DNA of 64,000 nucleotides, from contig JAJEFJ010000042.1 in the NCBI GenBank assembly GCA_022820485.1, positions 1-64,000 of the forward strand. Reading direction: 5' to 3'. The stretch is from Candidatus Latescibacterota bacterium (GTDB lineage: Bacteria; Latescibacterota; UBA2968; UBA8231). Both the position numbers and the translations under genes were made by a program. The notes under the pieces were generated by a model that was given only the letters and a program-made list of their open reading frames with translations, searched no databases and had not been told where the DNA came from. Position 1 is the stretch's first letter; the number at the start of each line of letters is the position of its first letter. Shown one piece after another: positions 17,451 to 27,107 of this stretch.

Positions 17451-18887
17451 TCACCCCCAGAGCTTGGGCAACTGCTCCCGCAGCGTGACAAACGAGAAAT
17501 AGCCGAAGAAGGCGCAGGCCCAAATCAAGGCCACAAAGCGCACCGGGTGCATGGCCAGCGCCCCTTTGAGCACGCGGTTATTCTGCCACAATAGCAATAC
17601 CGAATACAGCAGCATGACTCCCGCGTTGAGCGAGGCGCTCAAGACCAGCAACTGCACCGGCTTGTTGTAGTCCGAGAGCATAATCAGCACGCCGAAGAGA
17701 ATCTGTGCCCACAGCAGGAGAAAGTAGAGCCGATTCCGCGTCCACTTGGCATGTTCACGCAGCCAGTTGGTCTTGATGATGTCAGTGGAAATGCGCGAGC
17801 AGGCGTCCAACAGCCCCAACTCGGTCGTCAGCAAAATGGCAATGCCCATCCAGTTGAATAGGTGCTTGAAAAAGCTGCCGTGCTCCTGCGCGATAAAGTC
17901 TCCCTCGGTCCCGACAAACCCCAACCCCTGCTCCAACCCAGGTGCCTGTCGGGTAGTGGCATAGGCGATAAGCGACAGCAGAATCAGCGACAAAACCGAG
18001 AGCGCGTAGAAGGTGATCAAGTGCTCGCGGTTGGCCGCCTGCCACCAGCCGCGCCAGCGCCGCATGTTCTCCGGCGTCTGCTCAAAGTGGTAGCCAATAT
18101 CGCCCACGGCCTCTTCCCGCCCGGTCAGCGGGCTGGTCAGCCGCCCCACGTACGCGCCCATAGCATAGCCTTTGTCGCGGACGAAATCGCTCTGCGCCAA
18201 GTTCATCGTCCCGCCAGCACCCGCAAAGGCCAAGGCACCCAAAAAGAGCGGCAACTCCATCTCCTCCGGGATGTAGCCGATATTGACGATGCCCTTGCAC
18301 ATGTCCCACACGTGAATTGGCTCTACGACTAAAAAGAAAATGACCAACAGAAAGACCAGCACCGCGGCGATCAGCACTGTCTGGATGCGCTCTACTGTGC
18401 GGTACACCACCGGCCCCAAACTCAACGCCAACCCGACCACCAACAGGCTCGCAATCGAATAGCCGACCCGCGTACTCTCGTCGCCGCCGAACTCCCAAGT
18501 CAGAATGGTCGCCGCCCCCGACGCCCAGCCCGGCCACATCCACGGGACCACGTTGCACACCAGAAAAACCCCGGCCCATCCCGACCATTGGCGGCAAAAT
18601 CCAGTCACCGCGGTCTCGCCGGTAGCCAAGGTCCAGCGCTCGATTTCCATGTTGATGAAATACTGGGTCAGCACCCCCACCATGCAGGCCCAGAACACCG
18701 CGAAACCAAACTTGTACGTTATGTAGGGCCAGAGCACGAACTCCCCACTGCCCAGCGAAAGCCCCAACAGCAGGATGCTCGGCCCGACCAGCTTGCGCCA
18801 GTGGGGCGGCTCGGGTAGGTCTCGATACTGCCCCGCTGGCAGCCGATCACAAGGTATTACCTCATGCGGCACGGCCTTAGTTGTCAT
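17451..18887 (-). CDS. Nramp (SLC11)-like inner-membrane transporter
   Basis: A 478-residue protein with about 11 membrane segments, e.g. PSILLLGLSLGSGEFVLWPY and MVGVLTQYFINMEIERWTLA, which match the N-terminal half of Nramp-like proteins. The DPGN metal-binding motif of helix 1 in true Nramp transporters is not present (here LGLSLGSGEF), nor is a clear MPH motif later, so the cargo may not be a divalent metal. The frame continues 16 codons upstream, but ATG at 18887 has GGAGG at the right spacing and is the better start. A bidirectional terminator lies just upstream. Confidence 0.6.
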   Translation of the reverse strand: MTTKAVPHEVIPCDRLPAGQYRDLPEPPHWRKLVGPSILLLGLSLGSGEFVLWPYITYKFGFAVFWACMVGVLTQYFINMEIERWTLATGETAVTGFCRQWSGWAGVFLVCNVVPWMWPGWASGAATILTWEFGGDESTRVGYSIASLLVVGLALSLGPVVYRTVERIQTVLIAAVLVFLLVIFFLVVEPIHVWDMCKGIVNIGYIPEEMELPLFLGALAFAGAGGTMNLAQSDFVRDKGYAMGAYVGRLTSPLTGREEAVGDIGYHFEQTPENMRRWRGWWQAANREHLITFYALSVLSLILLSLIAYATTRQAPGLEQGLGFVGTEGDFIAQEHGSFFKHLFNWMGIAILLTTELGLLDACSRISTDIIKTNWLREHAKWTRNRLYFLLLWAQILFGVLIMLSDYNKPVQLLVLSASLNAGVMLLYSVLLLWQNNRVLKGALAMHPVRFVALIWACAFFGYFSFVTLREQLPKLWG

Positions 18888-18911
18888 ATAGTCCCTCCAA
18901 GTTGCCATTAC

Positions 18912-18957
18912 GAGAAAAAAGCCCCCAAGGACCAAAGGCCCTGGAGGCTTTTTTCTC
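18912..18957. terminator. Strong bidirectional hairpin terminator
   Basis: Long imperfect hairpin: GAGAAAAAAGCC on one side pairs with GGCTTTTTTCTC on the other, around CCCAAGG and CCCTGG. The A-tract on one side and T-tract on the other allow termination in either direction. It follows the PorV-like gene, ending the three-gene envelope operon, and precedes the Nramp-like gene. Confidence 0.85.
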
Positions 18958-18977
18958 AGCGAACCCGCAACGCAGCC

Positions 18978-20000
18978 TCAGAAGCGGAACTGAAAGGAAA
19001 ACTGATGCACGCTGTCGAGGATGCCAAACGAGGTGAAGGCGTAATCGACCGTGACCATGCTCAAATCGAGGCCCAGCCCAGCCGTCAGCCCCTCCTCGCT
19101 GCGGCCAGCCGGGACGACCGCGCCACTGACCTCATCGACTTTGTTGTCCTCTACGCCCTGGTAGTTGTACTTGTAGCCAGAGCGGAGGCTGAGCACGTCG
19201 AAAAGCTCCACCTCGGCCGCCGCGAACACTAGCTGCTCGGCGTCTTGCGGCTTGGTGGCATCGGCGAGCAAGGTCACCTTCATGCCGCTGTCGGGGTCGT
19301 CGAGGATGGCGGCGGCCGCGCCAATACTGAATATCAGCGGCAGCGGCGCACCGATGTCGTAGAACGTCAGATCGCTGCCCAGATTGTTGATCCGCGCACC
19401 AATGGTGTACATGGAATTGACGCGGTAGAGCGCGCCGAAATCAGCCGCATACGCGGTGGCGCTGACGCCGTCGATGGCCTGGTGAACGATCTTGCCAGTC
19501 ACCCCTAAGTTGAGTCTATCGGTGATGTTGCGCGCCCATGTCGCGCCCAAGGCCCAATCTCGGTAGCTATACGTATCCGAGGTCTCGGTGTCGTTGGGAT
19601 CGAACGTTCCCTCGTCGAGCACGAACTGCGGCACCACGTCGCGGTCGGCGGCAATGTCGCTCAACCCGAGCGTCACCAAGCCAACGCCCAAGGTGCCCAT
19701 GTCGCCCATGTCGTGCGCAAACCCAAAGGCTTGGTGCGACAAATCCGCGATCCACGAGTTGTGCGACAGTAGCACTTGGCTTTCGCCGCCGCTCAGAGAC
19801 GCACCGGCTGGGTTCCAGAACAACTGGTGGACGTCGCCAGCCACGGTCGTATAGGCCGAGCCGAGCGCGACCGGCCTAGCACCCACGCCAACCTTGAGAA
19901 ACGCGGCACCAGTCAGGCCAGACTTGCGCACATCGGCGACTCCGGGTTGTGCCAACGAGAGGGCCAACCCTAGCACTGCAATGAGTTTCAATACTTTCAT
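18978..20000 (-). CDS. PorV/PorQ-family outer-membrane beta-barrel protein
   Basis: A 340-residue protein with a signal peptide (MKVLKLIAVLGLALSLAQPG). The mature start KSGLTGAAFLKVGVGARPVA followed by LGSAYTTVAGDVHQLFWNPAGAS is typical of the PorV/PorQ (UPF0164-like) family, FadL-related outer-membrane barrels. It ends in Phe-Arg-Phe (QFSFQFRF), the usual barrel C-terminus. The frame extends 13 codons upstream, but ATG at 20000 follows GGGGAGAC. It is the last gene of a three-gene operon after a TonB receptor and a large secreted protein, only 22 bp from the latter. PorV proteins assist type IX secretion in Bacteroidetes; that role here is inference. Confidence 0.8.
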   Translation of the reverse strand: MKVLKLIAVLGLALSLAQPGVADVRKSGLTGAAFLKVGVGARPVALGSAYTTVAGDVHQLFWNPAGASLSGGESQVLLSHNSWIADLSHQAFGFAHDMGDMGTLGVGLVTLGLSDIAADRDVVPQFVLDEGTFDPNDTETSDTYSYRDWALGATWARNITDRLNLGVTGKIVHQAIDGVSATAYAADFGALYRVNSMYTIGARINNLGSDLTFYDIGAPLPLIFSIGAAAAILDDPDSGMKVTLLADATKPQDAEQLVFAAAEVELFDVLSLRSGYKYNYQGVEDNKVDEVSGAVVPAGRSEEGLTAGLGLDLSMVTVDYAFTSFGILDSVHQFSFQFRF

Positions 20001-20022
20001 TTTCAAGTCTCCCCTGTTCGGT

Positions 20023-22548
20023 TCAGCGCAGAATGGCAAAGTGCCCGGTCTGCGCTCCGCCCGGGTACTCGGCCACGTAGATGTACAGTCCGCTGGCTAC
20101 CTCAATGCCGTCCTTGGAAAACATGTCCCAAAACAGCGTGCCGTCGAACGGGTTGGTACTGTCGAAGTGGAGCACGTCGATGACCTGCCCAGCCACGTCG
20201 AAGATGGTGATCTTGGTGCCGGTCGGCAGGTTGATGAAGAGCATCTTGTGCTCGGTACCCGTATCGTGCAGCGCTCCCTTCTTATAGGGGTTAGGCACCA
20301 CGCGGATGGAGAACTCGGGGTTGTTTACGAGCTCACCGGCATCGGCCAGCGGCGCTTTCAGAATAAACGGCGCGCCAATGGACTTTTGCCCTTCCAAGGT
20401 ACCGGGGAAAAACGAACTAGCGGTCGCGTAGTGGTACGTGCCCTTCCACAACCCATCGCGACCGTTGAAGTTGTGCCGATGCGTCTCCAGCGAGCTGAAC
20501 GGCTGACCATTGATCTCGCCCGACTCGTTGTCATACGCAGCGACATAGTAGTAATAGGTAAACCCAAAGGTCACCAAGTCGCTATTGTCGGCAAACTTGT
20601 ATTTGAAATCGCCGCTGTCCGGCCCGTCGTTGAGGTAGTTGCCCAACTCGCTTGCGGGCACGTGGGCAATCAGCCAATAAGGCCCCCACGCCGCTGGCTC
20701 CTGATCCCTGTAACCCCCAGAGCTAATGTTGGGGTTGTTGTCGGCACCAAAGGCAGCCAGTTGCAGTGGCGCGTTCGTGGGATTGACCTCGGTCTGATGG
20801 TGATAGCGGTCGATGATGCGCAGGCCGACGTCGAGCGAATTGACTCGCGGGAATAGCGTCGAGCGATAGACCTTGTAACCCGCAAAATCATCTGCCGCTT
20901 CGGCGCTATCGTCCCACTTGACATCGACTTTGACATCCGTGTTGGGCGCAACTTCGATGCGGGGCGTCGGCGGCGGCGAGGGCACCTCAAAGTTGTTGTC
21001 ATAGACCCACTGCGCCGTGCTGCGCGCAGCACGTGCCCCCTGCAAGCGGAACCCCGCGTACTCTATGAGCACCAAGTTGATGGTCTCGCCCACCTCCAAA
21101 GAGAATGGGCCGATGCCCACCTGCAACATGCCGTCGAAGCCGTGGCCAATCGAGTAGCCCTGCGTCCACGCCCAATCGGGCTGGTCGTCCAGCGCACGGC
21201 TCGGATCGACCTCCCAGTTTTGGATGAAAGTGTTGTTGTACTTCATATCACCCAATGGCTGGCCGCGCTCGCCTTCGGGGCGCACGGCATTGACAAACGA
21301 TAGCGGGTCGCCGGGGACGATGTCCGCGTGATCGGGATCAAACCAGTTGGGATCGGGCACCAAGCTGCTCTCGTTTTGGATAGCGGCCCCCTTGTCCCAC
21401 GTGCGGCTACCGATCTGTTCGCCGTCGAAAAACGTAGCCATCGCGTAGATGTGATTCTCGCGCGGGTTGCGGTAGCCACCGTCGTCCTTGAGTACCGAGG
21501 TAAACCAACCGCGCTCGCCATCGACGCCGACCGGATGGCTGTCGTAGATGGTGCGCTTGTCCTCGGCGCTGACGCTGCTGCCGCTTTCTGGCAACGCGCC
21601 CTGTTTGGCGGCGATCCACTGCATTCCATTGTAAATGTCGTAGTAATATCTGCGCCGATTCATGGTATTGCCCAACAGGCGCGCACCGTCGGCGGCCCAG
21701 CCGGTTGACGTGCCAAAAACCGGATGCGGCTCGCCGAGCGTACTCGGCGACGGACCGGAGAATACCACCGGCACATCCCAAGGTGTACCGTCGGCGTCGG
21801 GCGTGGCGTCGTAGCCCGAGGTCGGGCCGGTGAACCATCCCGAAGCACCGCGCCGGCCATGCACGGCATTGCTCATCGAATTGATCGGCTCGTTTTGCAG
21901 ATGCAACGTGAGCGCGTGAATGCGATTGTCGGTCTTTTCGGCTGTGCCGTCGCCATCGGCGTCGAGGACGCCGGTGTTGGTCAATTCCAACTCGACGACG
22001 ATGAAGTCGTTGAGGTTGGCGTGGTTGGCGGCAAACTGCCGCATCCGCCAGCGCACATCAACGCCGAGGTTGGTCGGCATCGCACCCTCGTAGCGCATTT
22101 CATTGCGGTCTTCATCAACCCAGTAGGCACCCGGGCTGGTAAAGTTGCGCGCCGCATCGCCAGCCCCGGCCAAATTGCTGGTGTAGAAGCCGTGCAAGTA
22201 CTGCTTGGCCCGGGGCGCGTTGCTGTCCGTGGTGATATTGATCTCTTCGGGGCTGTATTCCGACATCTGCAAATCCTGGCCCCAAGGCAGGTGCAGATTC
22301 TCGCCGCCCGGATAGGTCTGAGTCGGCGTCGTCCACTGGCGATCCCAGTTGCCGACGCGGAAGAGGGTAAAGCGGGCGGTTGGATCGTCATCGGTTTCGC
22401 GATACCAAGAGCCAGCGTTGCTGGGGAAGAAGGAATCCCATAGATCGCCAGCCGTGAACACGCCGCCCTCTTGCGCGGCGATCGTCCCGGCCGTGGCGAT
22501 CACCAACACGGTCGCCAGCCGGGACGCAATTTTCATGCGTTTAATCAT
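20023..22548 (-). CDS. Large secreted protein with sorting-type C-terminal domain
   Basis: An 841-residue exported protein. The signal peptide is at residues 1-25 (IASRLATVLVIATAGTIAAQ). The body has no clear enzyme motif. Residues ~565-660 look like a fibronectin-III-like domain (PPPTPRIEVAPNTDVKVDVKW) followed by beta-rich modules, and the last ~85 residues form a FlgD/Por-tail-like domain (RVVPNPYKKG ... GLYIYVAEYPGG). The start ATG at 22548 has AGGAGG upstream and lies 13 bp after the TonB receptor stop, so they are coexpressed. It probably binds or processes material for the receptor at the cell surface; the substrate is unknown. Confidence 0.72.
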   Translation of the reverse strand: MIKRMKIASRLATVLVIATAGTIAAQEGGVFTAGDLWDSFFPSNAGSWYRETDDDPTARFTLFRVGNWDRQWTTPTQTYPGGENLHLPWGQDLQMSEYSPEEINITTDSNAPRAKQYLHGFYTSNLAGAGDAARNFTSPGAYWVDEDRNEMRYEGAMPTNLGVDVRWRMRQFAANHANLNDFIVVELELTNTGVLDADGDGTAEKTDNRIHALTLHLQNEPINSMSNAVHGRRGASGWFTGPTSGYDATPDADGTPWDVPVVFSGPSPSTLGEPHPVFGTSTGWAADGARLLGNTMNRRRYYYDIYNGMQWIAAKQGALPESGSSVSAEDKRTIYDSHPVGVDGERGWFTSVLKDDGGYRNPRENHIYAMATFFDGEQIGSRTWDKGAAIQNESSLVPDPNWFDPDHADIVPGDPLSFVNAVRPEGERGQPLGDMKYNNTFIQNWEVDPSRALDDQPDWAWTQGYSIGHGFDGMLQVGIGPFSLEVGETINLVLIEYAGFRLQGARAARSTAQWVYDNNFEVPSPPPTPRIEVAPNTDVKVDVKWDDSAEAADDFAGYKVYRSTLFPRVNSLDVGLRIIDRYHHQTEVNPTNAPLQLAAFGADNNPNISSGGYRDQEPAAWGPYWLIAHVPASELGNYLNDGPDSGDFKYKFADNSDLVTFGFTYYYYVAAYDNESGEINGQPFSSLETHRHNFNGRDGLWKGTYHYATASSFFPGTLEGQKSIGAPFILKAPLADAGELVNNPEFSIRVVPNPYKKGALHDTGTEHKMLFINLPTGTKITIFDVAGQVIDVLHFDSTNPFDGTLFWDMFSKDGIEVASGLYIYVAEYPGGAQTGHFAILR

Positions 22549-22561
22549 CTTACTATTCCTC

Positions 22562-25500
22562 CTAGAAATCCACGGTGACGCCGAAATTGGCCATGCGCGG
22601 GATGTCGTAAATCGCCTGACTCTGGCCGGTAAAGGCCCGGTTGAGATCACCCGTCGGGTCTGGGTCTCTCGCTTCCTCCGGATTGGTGCTCTTCTCCCAC
22701 TTGGTGGTAGAGGCGATGTTGCGATTGTCCCACGTCAGGATGTTCTCGCGATCGAAAACATTGCGTACCTCAAAGAAGGCCCCCAGCGACAAGCCGCCCA
22801 ACGCAAGACCGCGGTGGAGCCGCAGGTCCGTGCGCATATTCCACGGGGCCTGCCGGGTCTCGCGCGCCCGCGGATCTTTAGTGGTGGCCGTTACATTGAA
22901 GTTGAAGCCGCTCTGCGCCGTCGAGATCAGGGTCAAACCAACCTCGGCTGGCAACTCGGCCAACAGGGTAACGGCGAGGCGGTGGGCCCGGTCGTAACCG
23001 GAAACCAGCGGATTGCCACCGCCGTTGACATTGGCCTCGTACGTGTTGAACCGCTCCTTGTTGGCCAGCGCCGTATCCAAGGCTTCGTCATCGGCTGGGG
23101 CGTTGACCGAAAACGATCTTTTGTCCGGGAAAGGCGTCGAGTTATTGCCACTGCGCGATGCCTTGATATAGCTGTACGCGTAGTTGACGCGACCGTTGAT
23201 CTTGCTCTGCGACCGGCGCTCTACCCCGAACTCAATGCCGCGGCTGTCGGCGTACCCGCCGCTGGTATTGATGCTGTAGTTGGCAAAGCCAGCGTCGGCC
23301 GGGCTGATAGTAAAGCCGAGCCGCCCGTAGTTTTCGATGTCGCGGTAATAGGCCGTGACGTCGAACAAGTACTCGGGCGCGAAGCTGTACTGCAGGCCCA
23401 TCTCGTACGCGGTGGCCGTCGTCGGATCTGCCTCGACATCGGGCACGTTCGGCCACGCTGGGTTGGTGAAGCTGTCGTAGTCCTCATAGAGGTACGAAAA
23501 CGACGGCGGCGAGTAGAACTTGCCCCACGAGTAGTGCATAGCAGCCTGCTCGCTGATCGGATGCGAGATCCCCAGCCTCGGCTGCAAGTACCAGCGCGTT
23601 TCAACCGCCCCACTGCGAATCGGAGTGCGGTAGGTGTGGGTCTGGCCGCCTTCATAGGTGTATTCGCCCTCTTCGGACGGGCGGAAAAAGTCGGCGAGTT
23701 GCTCGGCGTCTGCATTAAAGCTGTCGAGCCGCAAGCCGGCGTTTAGGATGATGCCCTCGTACTCAATTTTGTCCTGCACATACAAGGCCAGCTCGCTCGG
23801 GCTGCGCTCGTAGTCGGAAATCTCGTACGGCAGGTTGGAATAGCCCACCGTAATCTGCGTTCGCTGCATGAGCTTCGTGACCGTGTGGCTGCGGAACAGC
23901 AAGCCGGCCTTGAGCTGGTGGTGGTAGTTGTACTGATGGGTGATGTCGGCCTTGAGCTGCATCACGTCGCGGTTGAGCTCCTCAAAGTAGAAGCCCGCCT
24001 GCGCCAAGCGGTACTGATTGTCGCCAAAGGGCAGGTCGAAGTTGCGCGAATTGCCGGGGTTGGTGGTAAAAAAGGTAAAGTTGCCGTCGGCGTCGGCTCC
24101 AGAGCCGTCAACGCCTAGGTACTTTTCCGACTCTTCGGCGCTGTCGATGAAAATGAAGTCGCCACTCTCGTTGGCCTCGACGATGCCGTCGCCGTTGTCG
24201 TCGGAATAGCCAAACTTGCTCAGGCGCGTAACCTGCGAGAGCTTGATCTCGTAGAAGGTGTTGTTAGAAAGCGAGTGGCTCATCCCCAGATAGGCCATCG
24301 TCCCTAGCTTCTTGTTGCCCAAGGCCCCCTCGGGGAAATAGGCGTAGCGACCGCTGAAGTTGCGATTGACCCAACCTCCCAACTCACCGCCGTCGTCAAT
24401 CATCACGTTGCCGGTCAGCTTGACATTCTGGCTGAGCCGATTCGTCAGCTTGAGCGAGTAGCGTTGCGAGCGGTTGAGCTGGTTGGGAAAAAGTCCCTCG
24501 TCGTTGAGATAGCGCGTGGTCAAGTAGAAATGGGTGCGCGGTAGCACTTTGCCGCCCAGCGAAAGCTCCATCTCGGTGGAGGGATTGTCGCCGTAGGTAA
24601 CGTCCTCGGGGTCGAAAATATAGTACTTGTCGGCCTTGGCCTTGTCGGCCTCGTCTTCGGAGGCCAGCAAGTCGTCGCGGGACTGTAGGTAGCGGTCGAA
24701 ATAGGTCGTCTCATCGACCGTGCCGTCGTCGGCCGGATCGGGATTGACCAGCCCAGCATAGACATCCGGGCCGGCGTTCTTGTAGCCGCCAACTCCGCGA
24801 CGGACAAACAGCCGCCCCTCTAACTCGTCGCCGCCTTCGCGCGTTACTACGTTGACGATGCCAGCGCTAGCCGCGTCGTACTCGGCATTGAAGGTACCGG
24901 CGATAATGTCCAGCGACTGCACGTTGCTGGCGTTGACGCCGACCGCAGTGAACTCGCCGTCCGAGGTGCGATTGACATCTACATAGGGATTCCAAGTGAC
25001 CAAGCCTTCGCCAGCGCGGAAATACGTATCCGACACATCAATCCCATCGACGAGCACCTTGGCCTCGGCCTTGCGCCCGCCGCGGATATAGCCGCGAAAC
25101 ACGCTCGGCGTCGTGTTAATCAAGTCCTGCAAGTCGGCCACCGGCATGGTGTTGTTGAGCTCGGCGCGGCCGACTGTCGCCCGGCTGGTCGTCAGTGAGC
25201 GCTCGACCAGCGGTGCCTCGGCAACCACTGTTATCGTCTCCCCTTCGATCGCCTCGGTCTCCAGCTCGAAATCGACCGTCGTCGTCAGGTCCAAGCGAAC
25301 CTCGATCTGGGTCTGGCGCACCGTTTGGTGCCCTATATAACTAGCTTCGACCGAGTACGTGCCGGGGGGAATATTGAGCAGAAAATAGCGGCCCATGTCG
25401 TCGGCTGTAGTGCCGACCCGCTCGCCGCCCACTTCGGCGACCACATTGGCCCCGGGCAATGCCTGCCCGGAATCGTCTTGTACTACACCGGCGATCTTGC

Positions 25501-25588
25501 CATTGCCAGCAAACGCCGGCAGCGCGAGCAGGGCGCAAAACAGCGCCGCGCCTAGTGCCACCGGCCACTTCCTCCTCTCAGTGTGCAT
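22562..25588 (-). CDS. TonB-dependent receptor with carboxypeptidase-regulatory-like N-terminal domain
   Basis: A 1008-residue outer-membrane receptor. The signal peptide ends near residue 28 (LLALPAFAGNG). Residues ~30-110 form a carboxypeptidase-D-regulatory-like beta domain (GVVQDDSGQALPGANVVAEV). A plug-like region follows (LNNTMPVADLQDLINTTPSV), then a ~700-residue barrel. It takes up large nutrients across the outer membrane using TonB energy; the nutrient is unknown. The open frame reaches 25717, but ATG at 25588 has AGGAGG at good spacing and is followed by the signal peptide, so it is the start. First gene of the three-gene operon. Confidence 0.88.
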   Translation of the reverse strand: MHTERRKWPVALGAALFCALLALPAFAGNGKIAGVVQDDSGQALPGANVVAEVGGERVGTTADDMGRYFLLNIPPGTYSVEASYIGHQTVRQTQIEVRLDLTTTVDFELETEAIEGETITVVAEAPLVERSLTTSRATVGRAELNNTMPVADLQDLINTTPSVFRGYIRGGRKAEAKVLVDGIDVSDTYFRAGEGLVTWNPYVDVNRTSDGEFTAVGVNASNVQSLDIIAGTFNAEYDAASAGIVNVVTREGGDELEGRLFVRRGVGGYKNAGPDVYAGLVNPDPADDGTVDETTYFDRYLQSRDDLLASEDEADKAKADKYYIFDPEDVTYGDNPSTEMELSLGGKVLPRTHFYLTTRYLNDEGLFPNQLNRSQRYSLKLTNRLSQNVKLTGNVMIDDGGELGGWVNRNFSGRYAYFPEGALGNKKLGTMAYLGMSHSLSNNTFYEIKLSQVTRLSKFGYSDDNGDGIVEANESGDFIFIDSAEESEKYLGVDGSGADADGNFTFFTTNPGNSRNFDLPFGDNQYRLAQAGFYFEELNRDVMQLKADITHQYNYHHQLKAGLLFRSHTVTKLMQRTQITVGYSNLPYEISDYERSPSELALYVQDKIEYEGIILNAGLRLDSFNADAEQLADFFRPSEEGEYTYEGGQTHTYRTPIRSGAVETRWYLQPRLGISHPISEQAAMHYSWGKFYSPPSFSYLYEDYDSFTNPAWPNVPDVEADPTTATAYEMGLQYSFAPEYLFDVTAYYRDIENYGRLGFTISPADAGFANYSINTSGGYADSRGIEFGVERRSQSKINGRVNYAYSYIKASRSGNNSTPFPDKRSFSVNAPADDEALDTALANKERFNTYEANVNGGGNPLVSGYDRAHRLAVTLLAELPAEVGLTLISTAQSGFNFNVTATTKDPRARETRQAPWNMRTDLRLHRGLALGGLSLGAFFEVRNVFDRENILTWDNRNIASTTKWEKSTNPEEARDPDPTGDLNRAFTGQSQAIYDIPRMANFGVTVDF

Positions 25589-25679
25589 AAGTTCCTCCTG
25601 TGACGTGCTATGAGGTGAGGTAAAGCAGAATCTAGCGCACTTGCCGCAAACTTTGCACAAACGCGCCAGTGAAGCAATC

Positions 25680-25708
25680 AATAGAAGAAATTTAGGCCAC
25701 TCCGTCAA
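25680..25708 (-). promoter_or_regulatory. Possible promoter of the TonB receptor operon
   Basis: On the minus strand a TTGACG box lies 17 bases upstream of TCTATT. The -10 is only moderately like TATAAT, so this is tentative. It sits about 90 bases before the receptor start in the 235-bp gap shared with the oxidoreductase gene. I see no other clear element there. Confidence 0.3.
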
Positions 25709-25823
25709 TAGGCACAAAAATCAGGTCGTGGGCTATCTAGTGAAGCGATATATGACAACGTTTGTAATACAGACGACATCTGCGCCCAACGTTTGCAGCT
25801 TGTGCTACAATAATAATCGCTAC

Positions 25824-26918
25824 CTACCGCCCCTCCCGCCAAGCGACCAACGGATGCTCTCGCCGCTGCATGGGAAACTCCACCCGCCCCCTCGTAATCT
25901 CCGCCTCGTAAGCCCCCAAGATCATCTCCAAGGCCGCCACTGCATCGCGCGCGCTCGACAGCGGCTCGCGGTCGGCTTCGGCCGCGTCAATCAAATCGGC
26001 AACCGCCAAGTCGTTGCCCGTACTCAGCGCTTCGTCCGCCACCTCGTCCAAGGGAGCCCACTGCTGGCTCGCATCAGTTGGATCAAACACCGGATGCGGA
26101 TAGAGCATGGCCGGACCACTGCCGCCGCCGCGCAGCGCAATCACGCCCTCGCTGCCCTCGATCTCCATACCCATTCGCGCACCCCCACCATCGACGTGTT
26201 TCCGCGAATCAAAAAAGCCCGCCACTCCGCTCTCAAAGGCGAAGTAGCTGTTGATACAGTCGCCGGCGATCGGCCCCACCGGCTCGGTCGCCTCGCGCAC
26301 GTCTTCGACCTGTAACGCGCGGCCTTCGTGATCAACGTGCGCCGTCATCCACGCCACATCGCCGACAAACAGGCGCATCATATTGAACAGATGCGTCCCC
26401 AACACGATCATGTCCTCGCCACCGCCGCGCCGGTCCTGTTTGCCGTGGGCGCGAATGGCCTGCACCGCGCCGACCCGCCCCTGCGCCAACACCTCCTTGA
26501 CGTGCCGGATGCGCGGCAGGTACGCCCCCTGATGCGCCACCGCCACCTTGCGCCCGGTCGCCTCGGCTTTAGCCACAATCTGATCGCCCTCAGCCAAGTT
26601 CCACGTCATGGGCTTTTCGCAGTACACATGCGCCCCCACCTCCAAACAGGCCAACACCATCTCCAAGTGGCAATCAGTCCAGCGCGGCCCAACCGTCACC
26701 ACCTCCGGCTGCTCGGCCTCTAGCATCTCGCGCCAGTCGGCGTACGCACGAGGGGCAGCCAATTCCTCCTGCTTATCCCGCCGTTCCTCAGCGTCCTCAT
26801 CGGCGACGGCCACCACCTCGACGCGCGGATGATTCTTCAAACCCAAGTGCAGCCCGTGTCCCCAATTGCCTCGTCCGGTCCGGCCTATAGCTACCGCTCG
26901 ATACATCTTGTCGCTCAT
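25824..26918 (-). CDS. Gfo/Idh/MocA-family oxidoreductase
   Basis: A 364-residue NAD(P)-dependent oxidoreductase. The N-terminal Rossmann fold begins AVAIGRTGRGNWGHGLH, and YCEKPMTWNLAE holds the usual E-K-P motif around residue 100. Members oxidise or reduce sugars and inositols; the substrate is not readable. A second member of this family lies at 42497. The ATG is preceded by AAAGGAGG. No co-transcribed partner is close: it faces away from the PD-(D/E)XK gene and toward the TonB receptor operon promoter. Confidence 0.88.
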   Translation of the reverse strand: MSDKMYRAVAIGRTGRGNWGHGLHLGLKNHPRVEVVAVADEDAEERRDKQEELAAPRAYADWREMLEAEQPEVVTVGPRWTDCHLEMVLACLEVGAHVYCEKPMTWNLAEGDQIVAKAEATGRKVAVAHQGAYLPRIRHVKEVLAQGRVGAVQAIRAHGKQDRRGGGEDMIVLGTHLFNMMRLFVGDVAWMTAHVDHEGRALQVEDVREATEPVGPIAGDCINSYFAFESGVAGFFDSRKHVDGGGARMGMEIEGSEGVIALRGGGSGPAMLYPHPVFDPTDASQQWAPLDEVADEALSTGNDLAVADLIDAAEADREPLSSARDAVAALEMILGAYEAEITRGRVEFPMQRREHPLVAWREGR

Positions 26919-27107
26919 GTTGAGCCTCCTTTGGTTGTTTTATCGAGGTATATTATACTGCATGTTACGCCCCTACACTTACCGGTTCGGCACCGATGCG
27001 CAACGTCGGTTATATAGAAGCTATTCGTGGGATGTGTCAATCGCGGTGGGCGGTGGGCGCTTGCGTAAGTTATATTCTAGTCGTAAATCCTCTAAAGGAG
27101 GAAGAAT

